Source: JACVRW01 sp036407035 (lineage in GTDB: Bacteria; Actinomycetota; Thermoleophilia; Solirubrobacterales; Thermoleophilaceae). Taken from it: DNA of 64,000 nucleotides. A program made the translations under genes and the position numbers. Below the pieces are notes generated by a model. It ran no database searches. It was not told the DNA's origin and worked only from the letters and a program-made list of their open reading frames with translations. Location of the stretch: positions 1-64,000 of the forward strand of contig DASXAA010000246.1 of the NCBI GenBank assembly GCA_036407035.1, in the 5' to 3' direction. The stretch's first letter is position 1. The number at the start of each line of letters is the position of its first letter. Shown here in pieces: positions 45,932 through 54,160 of this stretch.

Positions 45932-46384
45932 TCAGGTGACGCGGTGGACCCGGTATTCCACGACCGGCCCGGGGTGCAGGCGGCCGTCGGCGACGAACAG
46001 CGTGCGGTTGACCCACTCGTAACGCTCGTCGCCGGTCTCGAGCCGCGGCGCTGTGCGGAAGTAGTGGTCGCCGTAGTCGCTCGAGCGCTCGCCGGCGTTC
46101 GCCGCGTGCGCGGCGTCGTTGTACTCGATCACCCCGAAGTACTGGACGTAGAGATGCGCGCCGTCGTCGGTGTGGATCGTCAGCCGGACGTCGAGCCGGC
46201 CCCAGCCTTCGGGACCGACGAGCACCCAGTCGGCGCCACCGGTGCCCACTCGCCCGTGGATGCGCTCGCCGCTCACCTCGCCTCCGAGCACCTCGCGGAT
46301 CCGGCGCCGCCCGTAGGGGCCCTGGCCGACCGGCACGGCCTCGGCCAGTCGGGCCGTGAACGTGAACTCGTGTACCAGCTCCAT
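45932..46384 (-). CDS. DUF3237 family protein
   Basis: 150 residues, matching small beta-barrel DUF3237 proteins (ELVHEFTFTARLAE start, the VQYFGVIEYND strand, YFRTAPRLETGDERYEWVNRTLFVADGRL in pieces). The function of the family is not established; members lie near catabolic genes. ATG with GAGGAGG upstream. Divergent from the second E1alpha gene with an 86-base gap. Confidence 0.85.
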   Translation of the reverse strand: MELVHEFTFTARLAEAVPVGQGPYGRRRIREVLGGEVSGERIHGRVGTGGADWVLVGPEGWGRLDVRLTIHTDDGAHLYVQYFGVIEYNDAAHAANAGERSSDYGDHYFRTAPRLETGDERYEWVNRTLFVADGRLHPGPVVEYRVHRVT

Positions 46385-46470
46385 CCGGACCTCCTCGTGT
46401 GCCTGTGGATCCCACGGCGGCATCATCGCCGCCGTGGCCGCGCGGGCCTCGCGGCGGGCATGATGCACGC
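46385..46470. promoter_or_regulatory. Divergent promoter region DUF3237 / E1alpha (module 2)
   Basis: The gap holds CATGAT (46459-46464) 6 bases before the E1alpha ATG, as at 24900. CTGTGGATCCCACGG (46403-46417) is a short GTGG/CCAC palindrome, and CGGCGG/CCGCCG arms follow at about 46416-46435. No gene is seen. Confidence 0.35.
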
Positions 46471-47424
46471 ATGGAGGCACCGGCGGCCGACGCCGCGCTG
46501 GCCACCGAGCTCTACCGGCTGGTCGCACTCGTGCGGGCGGTCGAGCTGCGCCTGCAGCAGCACATCACGAGCGAGGGCTTCGGTGGCTTCTGGCATCCGG
46601 GGATCGGCCAGGAGGCCGTCCAGGTCGGGGCGGCCGCGGCGCTGCGATGCGACGACTACCTCTTCTACGCCCACCGCGGGCTCGGGTACGCGGTGGGCAA
46701 GGGCATGGACGTGGGCCCGCTGCTGGGCGACCTGTTCGGCCGCGTGAGCGGCAGCACGGGCGGCAAGGGCGGCGGCACGGCGCACTTCGTGGACCCGTCG
46801 ATCGGGATCCTGGGCCAGGGCGGCACGCTCGGCTCGAGCTTCACGCTCGGCGCCGGGGCGGCGGTGTCGGCGCGGATGCTCGGCACCGATCGCGTGGTGG
46901 CGATCTTCTTCGGCGACGGCGCCGCCGCGCGCGGGACCTTCCACGAGGCGGCGCTCCAGGCGTCGGTCTGGAAGCTGCCGGTGGTGTGGGTCTGCGAGAA
47001 CAACGGCTGGGCGCTGTCGGTCCCGATCGCCGAGCAGAGCCCGACCGAGGACATCGCCGACCGCGCGGCCGCGTACGGCGTGCCGGGCGTGGTGGTGGAC
47101 GGCCAGGACGCGCTCGCGGTGCACGCCGCCGCTCGCGAGGCTATCGACCGCGCCCGTGCCGGCGAGGGCCCCACGCTGATCGAGGCGAAGACCCTCCGGA
47201 TCCGCGGTCACTACGAGGGCGATCGCCAGCAGTACCGCACGGACCTCACGGACGGCGTGGAGATCCCCCGCGACCCGATCGACCTGCTGCGGCGCGTGGT
47301 CCCCGCCGAGGTGGCCGACGAGCTCGACGAGCGGGCCCGCCGCGAGGTCGAGGAGGCCTACGAGGCCGCGCTCGCCGCCGCGCGCCCGGACCCCGACATC
47401 GTGTTCGACGACGTATGGGCGTGA
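46471..47424 (+). CDS. Thiamine-diphosphate dehydrogenase E1 alpha subunit (module 2)
   Basis: 317 residues. FFGDGAAARGTFHEA ending VCENNGWA is the ThDP motif with the normal GDG. HRGLGYAVGKG, GKGGGTAHFVD and IRGHYEGDRQQYR are E1alpha blocks of the acetoin/branched-chain type. Start ATG 46471 chosen over the longer frame because homology begins there and a NANNNT hexamer is 6 bases before. It overlaps the beta gene by 10 bases. Confidence 0.92.
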   Translation: MEAPAADAALATELYRLVALVRAVELRLQQHITSEGFGGFWHPGIGQEAVQVGAAAALRCDDYLFYAHRGLGYAVGKGMDVGPLLGDLFGRVSGSTGGKGGGTAHFVDPSIGILGQGGTLGSSFTLGAGAAVSARMLGTDRVVAIFFGDGAAARGTFHEAALQASVWKLPVVWVCENNGWALSVPIAEQSPTEDIADRAAAYGVPGVVVDGQDALAVHAAAREAIDRARAGEGPTLIEAKTLRIRGHYEGDRQQYRTDLTDGVEIPRDPIDLLRRVVPAEVADELDERARREVEEAYEAALAAARPDPDIVFDDVWA

Positions 47425-48425
47425 GCGTCGAGTCCGAGACCGAGACGCAGGTCATCGGCTACGGGTGGGCGATCAACCACGCGCTCGCCGAGGAGATGCG
47501 CCGCGACGAGCGGGTCTGGATCATGGGCCAGGACGTGGGCCGGATGGGCGGCGTCTTCGGGGTCACGCGCGGCCTGCTCGACGAGTTCGGCCCGGCCCGG
47601 GTGCGCGACACGACGATCAACGAGACGTTCATCGTCGGCGGCGCCGCCGGCGCGGCGATGACCGGCACGATCCCGGTGGTCGAGCTCCAGTTCGCCGACT
47701 TCCTCCTGATCGCCGGGGACGAGATCTTCAACAAGCTCGCCAAGTGGCGCTACGTCCACGGTGGGCGGCTCACGCTGCCCGTGGTCGTGCGGCTGCCGAC
47801 CGGCGTGATCGGCGGCGCCGGCGCGGAGCACTCGGCCAGCCTGGAGGCGATGGCGATGCACACGCCGGGTCTGAAGGTCGTCCTGCCGGCCACCCCGGCC
47901 GACGCGAAGGGGTTGCTCAAGACCGCCATCCGCGACCCGAGCCCGGTGCTGTTCTTCGAGCACAAGGGCCTCTACCGCGTGAAGGGGCCGGTGCCGGTCG
48001 GGGACGATCATCTGGTGCCGTTCGGCGAGGCCCTGGTGCGGCGCAGCGGCGGCACGCTGACGGTCGTCGCCACCGGCCTGATGGTCGGTAGGGCGCTCGA
48101 GGCGGCCGACGCGCTCGCCGCCGAGGGGATCGAGGCCGAGGTGATCGACCCGCGCACGCTCGTCCCGCTCGACATCGAGACGATCCTGGAGTCGGTCGAG
48201 AAGACCTCGCGCGCTTTGGTTGTCCACGAGGCGGTGCGCACGGCCGGGGCGGGCGCCGAGATCGCGGCGCAGATCGGCGAGCGCGCCTTCTTCCACCTGG
48301 ACGCCCCGGTCTGGCGGCTGGGCGCGATCGACACGCCGCTGCCGCAGGACCCGGAGCTCGAGCAGCTCTGCATCCCGAGCGTGGACGACATCGCGGCGGC
48401 CGCCCGCGAGCTGGTGAGGATCTGA
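47415..48425 (+). CDS. Thiamine-diphosphate dehydrogenase E1 beta subunit (module 2)
   Basis: 336 residues. DTTINETFIVGGAAGAAMTG holds the conserved Glu, the RLPTGVIGGAGAEHSASLEA block and HTPGLKVVLPAT are typical, and ALVVHEAVRTAGAGAEIAA ends the fold. ATG 47415 or GTG 47421 (overlapping the alpha stop) are both possible. With E1alpha it would serve E2 at 54161-55438 or at 34944-36164. Confidence 0.92.
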   Translation: MGVSVESETETQVIGYGWAINHALAEEMRRDERVWIMGQDVGRMGGVFGVTRGLLDEFGPARVRDTTINETFIVGGAAGAAMTGTIPVVELQFADFLLIAGDEIFNKLAKWRYVHGGRLTLPVVVRLPTGVIGGAGAEHSASLEAMAMHTPGLKVVLPATPADAKGLLKTAIRDPSPVLFFEHKGLYRVKGPVPVGDDHLVPFGEALVRRSGGTLTVVATGLMVGRALEAADALAAEGIEAEVIDPRTLVPLDIETILESVEKTSRALVVHEAVRTAGAGAEIAAQIGERAFFHLDAPVWRLGAIDTPLPQDPELEQLCIPSVDDIAAAARELVRI

Positions 48426-48426
48426 G

Positions 48427-49209
48427 TTGACGGCCTTGGGTGTCGAGAGCGGCCGGCTCGACGATCGCGTGGCGTTCATCACGGGCGCCGCCTCCGGGAT
48501 CGGGCGCGCGATGGCCGAGGAGTTCGCCGCGCGGGGCGCCATGGTGGCCGCCTGCGACATCGACGGCGAGGGGGCGGAGGGGACGCGGGCGGTGGCTGCG
48601 GCGGCCGGTTCGCCACGGGCGCTCGCTCTGGCGGTGGACGTAGCGCGGGCCGCTGAGGTATCGGCCGCCGTGGCCGAGGCCGAGCGGGAGCTCGGGCGGA
48701 TCGACGTCCTCTGCTCGAACGCGGGTGTGTTGGACGGCTACGCGTCGGCGCTCGACGCGGACGAGGAGCTATGGGACCGCGTCGTCGACGTGAACATGAA
48801 GGCCACCTGGCTCGTCTCCCGCGCCGCCCTGCCGGGCATGCTCGAGCGCGGCTCGGGCTGCATCATCGTCACCGCCTCGGTGGCGGGCATGGTCGCCGGG
48901 GGCGGCGGGGTGGCGTACACGGCGTCGAAGCACGGCGTGATCGGCCTGATGCGCCAGATCGCCTACGAGAACGCGGCGAGGGGCATCCGGGTCAACGCGA
49001 TCTGCCCGGGCGTCGTCCAGACCGGCATGACCCAACCGCTCTTCGACGACCCGGACTCGAAGGTCTACGAGTTCATCCCGGAGATCCCGAGCGGCACCTG
49101 GGCGCAGCCGCAGGAGATCGCGAAGCTCGCCGCGCTGATCGCCTCGGGCGAGGTGCCGTTCATGCACGGCGCTTGTGTCGTGGCGGACGGGGGGTGGACG
49201 ATCAAGTAG
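48427..49209 (+). CDS. Short-chain dehydrogenase/reductase
   Basis: 260 residues, classical SDR: TGAASGIGRA, CDIDGEG, CSNAGV, catalytic YTASK, VVADGGWT end. TTG start one base after the E1beta stop, with GAGG 7 bases upstream. An Asp-led CDID favours NAD. It probably oxidises an alcohol that feeds the E1/E2 complex. Confidence 0.91.
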   Translation: MTALGVESGRLDDRVAFITGAASGIGRAMAEEFAARGAMVAACDIDGEGAEGTRAVAAAAGSPRALALAVDVARAAEVSAAVAEAERELGRIDVLCSNAGVLDGYASALDADEELWDRVVDVNMKATWLVSRAALPGMLERGSGCIIVTASVAGMVAGGGGVAYTASKHGVIGLMRQIAYENAARGIRVNAICPGVVQTGMTQPLFDDPDSKVYEFIPEIPSGTWAQPQEIAKLAALIASGEVPFMHGACVVADGGWTIK

Positions 49210-49686
49210 GGGGCCCGGCCGCGCCGCGCGGTCTCGGCCGCGGCGGCTCCCGCGGCGTCGCGGCTCGGGCGGTGGCCTCGGCTCCGGCGCTACGGCGGCG
49301 ACCAGGAGCGTGCTGCGGTGGAATCCCGGCACGATGGCGCTTTGTGGGGCCAGGAGCCCCAACATGCACCACCGTTCCCGAACTCTCCGTCCCAGGACCG
49401 GGATCGACCCCCTTCCCCAGCCCGATCGCGCTCCCGGCACTCGACGCCGGCTTGTGTTACGGGCGAGGCCGCCGGCGTGACAGGAGGGTGACGTGCCTGC
49501 ACGAGAGCGTTCGGGGAGCGTTACGGGAGCGCTTGTCGCCCGAGTGTGGCGGGTCTGGGTCAACCAGTGGTTGACGAAACCGCGCCACACTCGGCGAGCG
49601 GGCGTTCCCGCCGCGGGGGCCGGGCGCGCCGAGCAGTCGCGCGCGGATTCCGCGACGCGGGCCACCGCGACCCGACGCGGTAGCCG
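49210..49686. other. 477-base non-coding gap between convergent genes, rich in hairpins
   Basis: No plausible gene is present; short open frames in it lack ribosome sites and homology. It contains GGGGC/GCCCC (49346-49360), three 10-base-period repeats around GAGCGTT (49505-49534), and the large hairpin at 49540-49594. This is the longest gene-free stretch of the window. Confidence 0.6.
49540..49594. terminator. Large nested inverted repeat, likely bidirectional terminator or small repeat element
   Basis: Outer arms CCGAGTGTGGCG (49540-49551) and CGCCACACTCGG (49583-49594) are perfect 12-bp complements. Inner arms GTCAACCA (49559-49566) and TGGTTGAC (49568-49575) form a perfect 17-base palindrome with one centre base. 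It lies about 90 bases before the stop of the minus-strand HyuB gene and 330 past the plus-strand SDR. Confidence 0.5.
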
Positions 49687-51975
49687 CTACCGCAGCACGA
49701 TGTCGTGCAGCGACCCCTGGTCGGCGCGCGCTATCTCGGTGTCGATCCGGTAGCCGGTGACCGGGCACAGGAACTCGCGGAACACCATGCGGTCGGCCAT
49801 CTCGTGCGCGTACTCGGGCACGTCGAACTCCGGTGCGACCTCGCGCGAGCGCACCTCGCGCACGACGGCAGCGTCCTTGAAGTTGTCGCCCACCGCGCCC
49901 AGGTCGGCGCCGTTGCACCACCAGCGACCCTCGACCACGTGGAGCAGCTCGCCGACCCGGCGCGCGCCCTCCGGCGGCTCGACGGGATCGCCCGGCTCGT
50001 GCCCGAGGCGCTCCTCGCGCGCGGCCCGGCGGGCGCGCTCGGTGCCCTCCGCGTCCACCGTGCCGTCAACGATCACGACGCCGTAGACGCGCTCGGCGGT
50101 CCCGGGGTCGAGCAGGCCGTCCTCGATGTCGCCGAGCACCCGCTCCGGGTCGCGGCGCAGCGGGTCCCCGAAGCCGCCCGCGCTCGGGTAGAGGAACTCC
50201 CAGACGTCACCGTCCTCGACCGCGAACGGGGCGACCTTGGCCTCCACGGCGCGCTGCGCTCCCGACAGCTCGTGGATGCGGGCCGGCACGTCGCCGCCGC
50301 GCAGCCGCTCGAGCACCTCGGTGCCGTGCTTGGCGATGAAGGGCGCCACCGACCCGGGGTTCGAGCCGAACGGCCCGGCGCCCTTCGCGAACGAGTCGCC
50401 GATCGCCAGCGCCACCTGCGAGGGGCCCGCGTTCCACGAGATCGTCCCCTCGACGAAGCCGAGCCCGCCGCGGTGGCGGCCCGCGCCGTCCGCCCCGCCG
50501 TCGAGCAGCTTCCGGTAGAGGATCAGGAGCGGGAACTGCGCCTCCACGTCCTCGCAGTTGTTCGCCACGCCCTCCGGGATCCAGAAGTGCCCGCCGGCGT
50601 CCACGCCGTCGCGCCCCGGCATCCCCCCGAGCGCGCCCATCATCCCGTTCGTGTTGGGGAAGATCCACGGCGTGCCGTCGTGGTCGACGCCGCCGCAGAT
50701 GGTGCAGTACCAGTGCGGGATGCAGGGGCCGAGCGTGAGCTCCCGCGCGGCGTCGTCGCCGCACGCGAGCATCTTCGCCACCACGCACACCGCCAGGTGG
50801 AGCTGGACCTCGGTGGTCGTGGCGCCCGACGGGCTCACCGCGGCCGGGTACTCGGCGCAGTTCAGTAGCCCGGGCTCGGGGCGGAACTCGATGCGCCGGT
50901 AGACCCCGCCGTAGGCGCCGGCGAGGTCCGCCGTCATCGACTGCGTGACGGCGGCGAGGCACGCGCCCGACCACGCCGCGTACGTCACGTTGATCGAGCC
51001 GGCCTGCGGGTCGGTGCCGCGGTTGTCGACGATCAGCCGGTCGCCCTGCTTCGTGATGTTGATCTGGTACGTGTAGATCGCGTCGTCGCCCGGGACCGCC
51101 GACTCGGCGTAGCCGCGCTGGCTCCACGTGCCGTCGGGGATCGACCCGAGCCGCTCGACGAACAGCGCCTCGGCAGCGTCCATCGTGTTGCGCATCACGG
51201 CCTTCACGGTCTCCGCGCCGTAGCGCTCGACCAGCTTCAGGAGCTTGGCGCGCGTGGACTCGTTGCCCGCGATCGCCGCGCGCATGTCCATCTCCACGGC
51301 GCCGGGCAGCCGACTCTGGCGGATGAACAGCTCGAACACGTCCTCGCGCAGCCGGCCGGCCTCGATGAGCTTGAGCGGCGGCCAGCTGAGCGGCTCCTGG
51401 AAGGTGTCGATCGCGTCGAGGCAGAAGGAGCCCGCCGTCGAGCCGCCGACGTCGGAGTAGTGGAGCGTGTTGGCCACCCAGCCGAACAGCTCGTCGCCGA
51501 CGAACACCGGCGTCAGCAGCGCCGTGTCGGGCTGGTGCGGCGCGCCGACGTAGGGATCGTTCGAGAGGAACATGTCCCCCGGGGCGATGCCGAGCGACGC
51601 GACGCGCTTCTCGAGGATGTACTTGATCGACAGCGAGTGGCTGTTCGAGAAGTACTGGAGGTTCGGGCCGAGGAAGACGAGGTCCCCGAGCTCGGTCAGC
51701 AGCGAGGTCTGGAAGTCGCGCGTGAGCATCGTGATCGGGGACACGCACAGCCGCTGGAGCAGGGCCGAGTGCTCGAAGTTCGTGGCGAGCAGGGCGTAGC
51801 GCACCACCTCGTGTGTGATCGGGTCGACCTCCGAGGCGGTCGCGTCGTGGAGCGTCAGGCCGGCCGGGATCGGGAGCGGGTCGCGCGGGATGTAGCTGCG
51901 CTGGCGGCCGTCCCAGAAGTCGGGGTCGCGCGCCTCGGGCAGCGCCGCCGTCACGTCCACTTCGGTGGTGGCCAT
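49687..51975 (-). CDS. Hydantoinase B/acetone-carboxylase-alpha-like protein with C-terminal gamma-like domain
   Basis: 762 residues. Residues to about 640 are HyuB-like: FLSNDPYVGAPHQPDTAL with metal-ligand region, NCEDVEAQFPLLILYRKL, GGADGAGRHRGGLGF. The last 110 residues (about 650-762) resemble the separate gamma subunit at 11789-12286: LLHVVEGRWW, GDNFKDAAVV and VFREFLCPVTGYRIDTE align with LFIVERADG, GDYRRNWK and TLREYYCPKSLTLLDVE. So alpha and gamma seem fused. Three bases separate it from the HyuA gene. Confidence 0.86.
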   Translation of the reverse strand: MATTEVDVTAALPEARDPDFWDGRQRSYIPRDPLPIPAGLTLHDATASEVDPITHEVVRYALLATNFEHSALLQRLCVSPITMLTRDFQTSLLTELGDLVFLGPNLQYFSNSHSLSIKYILEKRVASLGIAPGDMFLSNDPYVGAPHQPDTALLTPVFVGDELFGWVANTLHYSDVGGSTAGSFCLDAIDTFQEPLSWPPLKLIEAGRLREDVFELFIRQSRLPGAVEMDMRAAIAGNESTRAKLLKLVERYGAETVKAVMRNTMDAAEALFVERLGSIPDGTWSQRGYAESAVPGDDAIYTYQINITKQGDRLIVDNRGTDPQAGSINVTYAAWSGACLAAVTQSMTADLAGAYGGVYRRIEFRPEPGLLNCAEYPAAVSPSGATTTEVQLHLAVCVVAKMLACGDDAARELTLGPCIPHWYCTICGGVDHDGTPWIFPNTNGMMGALGGMPGRDGVDAGGHFWIPEGVANNCEDVEAQFPLLILYRKLLDGGADGAGRHRGGLGFVEGTISWNAGPSQVALAIGDSFAKGAGPFGSNPGSVAPFIAKHGTEVLERLRGGDVPARIHELSGAQRAVEAKVAPFAVEDGDVWEFLYPSAGGFGDPLRRDPERVLGDIEDGLLDPGTAERVYGVVIVDGTVDAEGTERARRAAREERLGHEPGDPVEPPEGARRVGELLHVVEGRWWCNGADLGAVGDNFKDAAVVREVRSREVAPEFDVPEYAHEMADRMVFREFLCPVTGYRIDTEIARADQGSLHDIVLR

Positions 51976-51978
51976 CGC

Positions 51979-54081
51979 TCAGTCGCCCTCCAGGACGAGG
52001 TTTCCGATCGCGTCGCGTCGCAGCCGCTGGCCGCGCGCGACCGACACGGCGGTGTGCGGGAGCTCGACGATGGCCGGGCCGGCCACCTCCACCCCGTCGG
52101 CGAGCGCGTCGCCGTCGTGGACCTGCGTGTCGATCCACTCGCGCTCGTCGGGCCAGAAGACGTCGCGGCTCCGCTCCCCCGCGGCCGTGCCGGTCGGCCC
52201 GGCGCCGTTCCCCTCGGGGCGGGCGGCGAAGCCGAGCGGCACGCGCGCGGCCACACGGATCGTGAAGACCTCCACGGCGTGGAAGACCGCCCGCGCGCCC
52301 TCGCCGTAGAGCCGCGCGTACTCGGAGTCGAAGCGCGCGGCAAGGTCCTCGCAGACGGCCGTGTCGATCTCGCCCGACGGCAGCTCGAGCGGGAGCTCCT
52401 GGAGGAACTGCTCGGCGTAGCGCATGAGGGCGGTGCGGCCGAGCTCGACGCCCTCGCGCGCGAACCCGGCGGCCTCCATGGCGTCCAGGGCGCGCACCTC
52501 GACCTCGGCCACCACCTCCGTCAGCGCGGCCGGGTCGAAGGGCGCGTGCACGCGGCACTCGGACTCGAACGTCCTGACCACGTCGCTGGCGGCGATGCCG
52601 TAGGCGGACAGCGTCGACGCCCCGTTCCCGAGCGGGATCACGACCCCCGACACGCCGAGCTCGCGCGCGAACGCGAACGCGTGCACCGGGCCGGCGCCGC
52701 CGAAGGCGTAGAGCACGAAGTCGCGCGGGTCGAGCCCCTGCTCGATCGTGTGCTGGCGGATCAGGGTGCTGGCGGCGAACGAGTTGACCTGCACGATGCC
52801 GGCCGCCGCCTGCTCCACGGAGAGCCCCAGCGGCTCGGCCACCGACCGCACCGCGCGGGTCGCCGCGTCGCGGTCGAGCCGCATGCGCCCCCCGAGGAAC
52901 ATGTCCGGGTCGATCAGGCCGAGCACGACGTCGGCGTCGGTCACGGTGGGCTCAGTCCCCTTGCCGTAGCAGGCGGGCCCCGGGTCCGAGCCCGCCGACT
53001 CGGGACCGACGCGCAGGCCGCCGGAGTGCGGGTCCACGCGCGCGATCGAGCCGCCGCCGCAGGCGATCGAGCGGAGGTCGAGGTGCGGCATCTGGAAGGT
53101 GTACTGCTCGAGCACCTCCTCGCCCGACAGGAGCGGGGCGCCGTCGATCACGAGGCCCACCTCGAACGAGGTCCCGCCCATGTCCGTGGCGATCACGTGC
53201 GAGTGGCCGCTGGCGGCGGCGATGAAGGCGGTGCCGGCCAGCCCGCCGGCGGGGCCGGAGCCGATCGTGGTGAGCGGCCGGGCGCGCGCGACGTCCACCG
53301 GCACGACGCCCCCGTTGCCCTGCATGATGAACGGCCGGCGGGCCATGCCGCGGGCGCCGAGCGCCTCCGCGAGCTGCTCGAGGTAGGCGCTCGAGGCGGG
53401 GCCCACATACGAGTTGATCACGGTCGCGACGGTCCGCTCGTACTCGCCCTGGCGCGGGGAGGTCTCGTGCGAGACGGAGACGTACATGCCCGGCGCCTCC
53501 TCCTCGACGATGTCGCGCAGCCGCTGCTCGTGGAGCGGGTTGCGGAACGACCACATGAGCGCGATCGCGATCGCCTCGACGTCGCCGCGCGCCAGCAGCG
53601 CCCGGACCGCGTCGCGCGCCGCGACCTCGTCCATCGGCGCGAGGATCTCGCCGTCGACCGTCACCCGCTCGGAGATCTGCGCGGTGCGCCCGCGCGGCAC
53701 CAGCGGCTCCGGCTTGTCGGTGCGGTGGACGCTGTACACCTGGTCGATCGCGACCCCCGCCGTGCGCCCGGCGCCGCGCATCATCAGGAGCGCGTCGTGA
53801 TGGCCCTTCGAGGCGAGCAGCCCGACGTTCGCGCCCTTGCGCTCGACCACGAGGTTGGTCCCGATCGTCGTTCCGTGGGAGAGGCGCTCCGCGTTGGCCA
53901 GCATGTCGGATGTCGCGACCCCGGCCTCCTCCGAGAGCAGGTCGAGGCCCTCCATCACGCCGTCCACGGGCGTGGTGCTGTGGGTGGAGGGGGTCTTCGC
54001 GTGGAAGACGCGTCCCTCGTCGTCCACCGCCACGCAGTCCGTGAACGTCCCGCCGATGTCCACGCCGAGGTAGTAGCTCAC
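51979..54081 (-). CDS. Hydantoinase A/5-oxoprolinase/acetone-carboxylase-beta-like protein
   Basis: 700 residues. Phosphate loop YLGVDIGGTFTDCVAVD, second loop ATDMGGTSFEVGLV, adenosine side YAFGGAGPVHAFAFA. ASKHA ATPase fold that would phosphorylate substrate for HyuB. I chose GTG 54081; GTG 54099 or 54114 are possible, none with a clear Shine-Dalgarno. It shares only family-level similarity with AcxA at 14517-16709. Together with the fused HyuB it forms a second carboxylase or hydantoinase-like enzyme. Confidence 0.86.
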   Translation of the reverse strand: MSYYLGVDIGGTFTDCVAVDDEGRVFHAKTPSTHSTTPVDGVMEGLDLLSEEAGVATSDMLANAERLSHGTTIGTNLVVERKGANVGLLASKGHHDALLMMRGAGRTAGVAIDQVYSVHRTDKPEPLVPRGRTAQISERVTVDGEILAPMDEVAARDAVRALLARGDVEAIAIALMWSFRNPLHEQRLRDIVEEEAPGMYVSVSHETSPRQGEYERTVATVINSYVGPASSAYLEQLAEALGARGMARRPFIMQGNGGVVPVDVARARPLTTIGSGPAGGLAGTAFIAAASGHSHVIATDMGGTSFEVGLVIDGAPLLSGEEVLEQYTFQMPHLDLRSIACGGGSIARVDPHSGGLRVGPESAGSDPGPACYGKGTEPTVTDADVVLGLIDPDMFLGGRMRLDRDAATRAVRSVAEPLGLSVEQAAAGIVQVNSFAASTLIRQHTIEQGLDPRDFVLYAFGGAGPVHAFAFARELGVSGVVIPLGNGASTLSAYGIAASDVVRTFESECRVHAPFDPAALTEVVAEVEVRALDAMEAAGFAREGVELGRTALMRYAEQFLQELPLELPSGEIDTAVCEDLAARFDSEYARLYGEGARAVFHAVEVFTIRVAARVPLGFAARPEGNGAGPTGTAAGERSRDVFWPDEREWIDTQVHDGDALADGVEVAGPAIVELPHTAVSVARGQRLRRDAIGNLVLEGD

Positions 54082-54135
54082 GCCGCCGGATGGTCGCACG
54101 GACCGGGGCGCGGTCACCCCTCCGGCGACCGCGCA

Positions 54136-54152
54136 CTTGTGGCCTTCCACAG
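54136..54152 (+). promoter_or_regulatory. Recurrent palindromic motif, site F
   Basis: CTTGTGGCCTTCCACAG contains the near-perfect palindrome TGTGG-CCTT-CCACA and lies 55-71 bases before the HyuA start, in the 79-base gap after the E2 gene (stop at 54161). Confidence 0.45.
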
Positions 54153-54160
54153 TCGCGCGC

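Noticed and set aside
49175..49574. Short frames in the 49.2-49.7 kb gap
   Set aside because: None has a ribosome site, a promoter-like hexamer at the right distance or recognisable sequence; the gap is better explained by hairpins.
49687..54081. Calling the second HyuA/HyuB pair 5-oxoprolinase or hydantoinase outright
   Set aside because: Family resemblance alone does not fix the reaction, and the gamma-like tail argues for carboxylase type, so I left it open.
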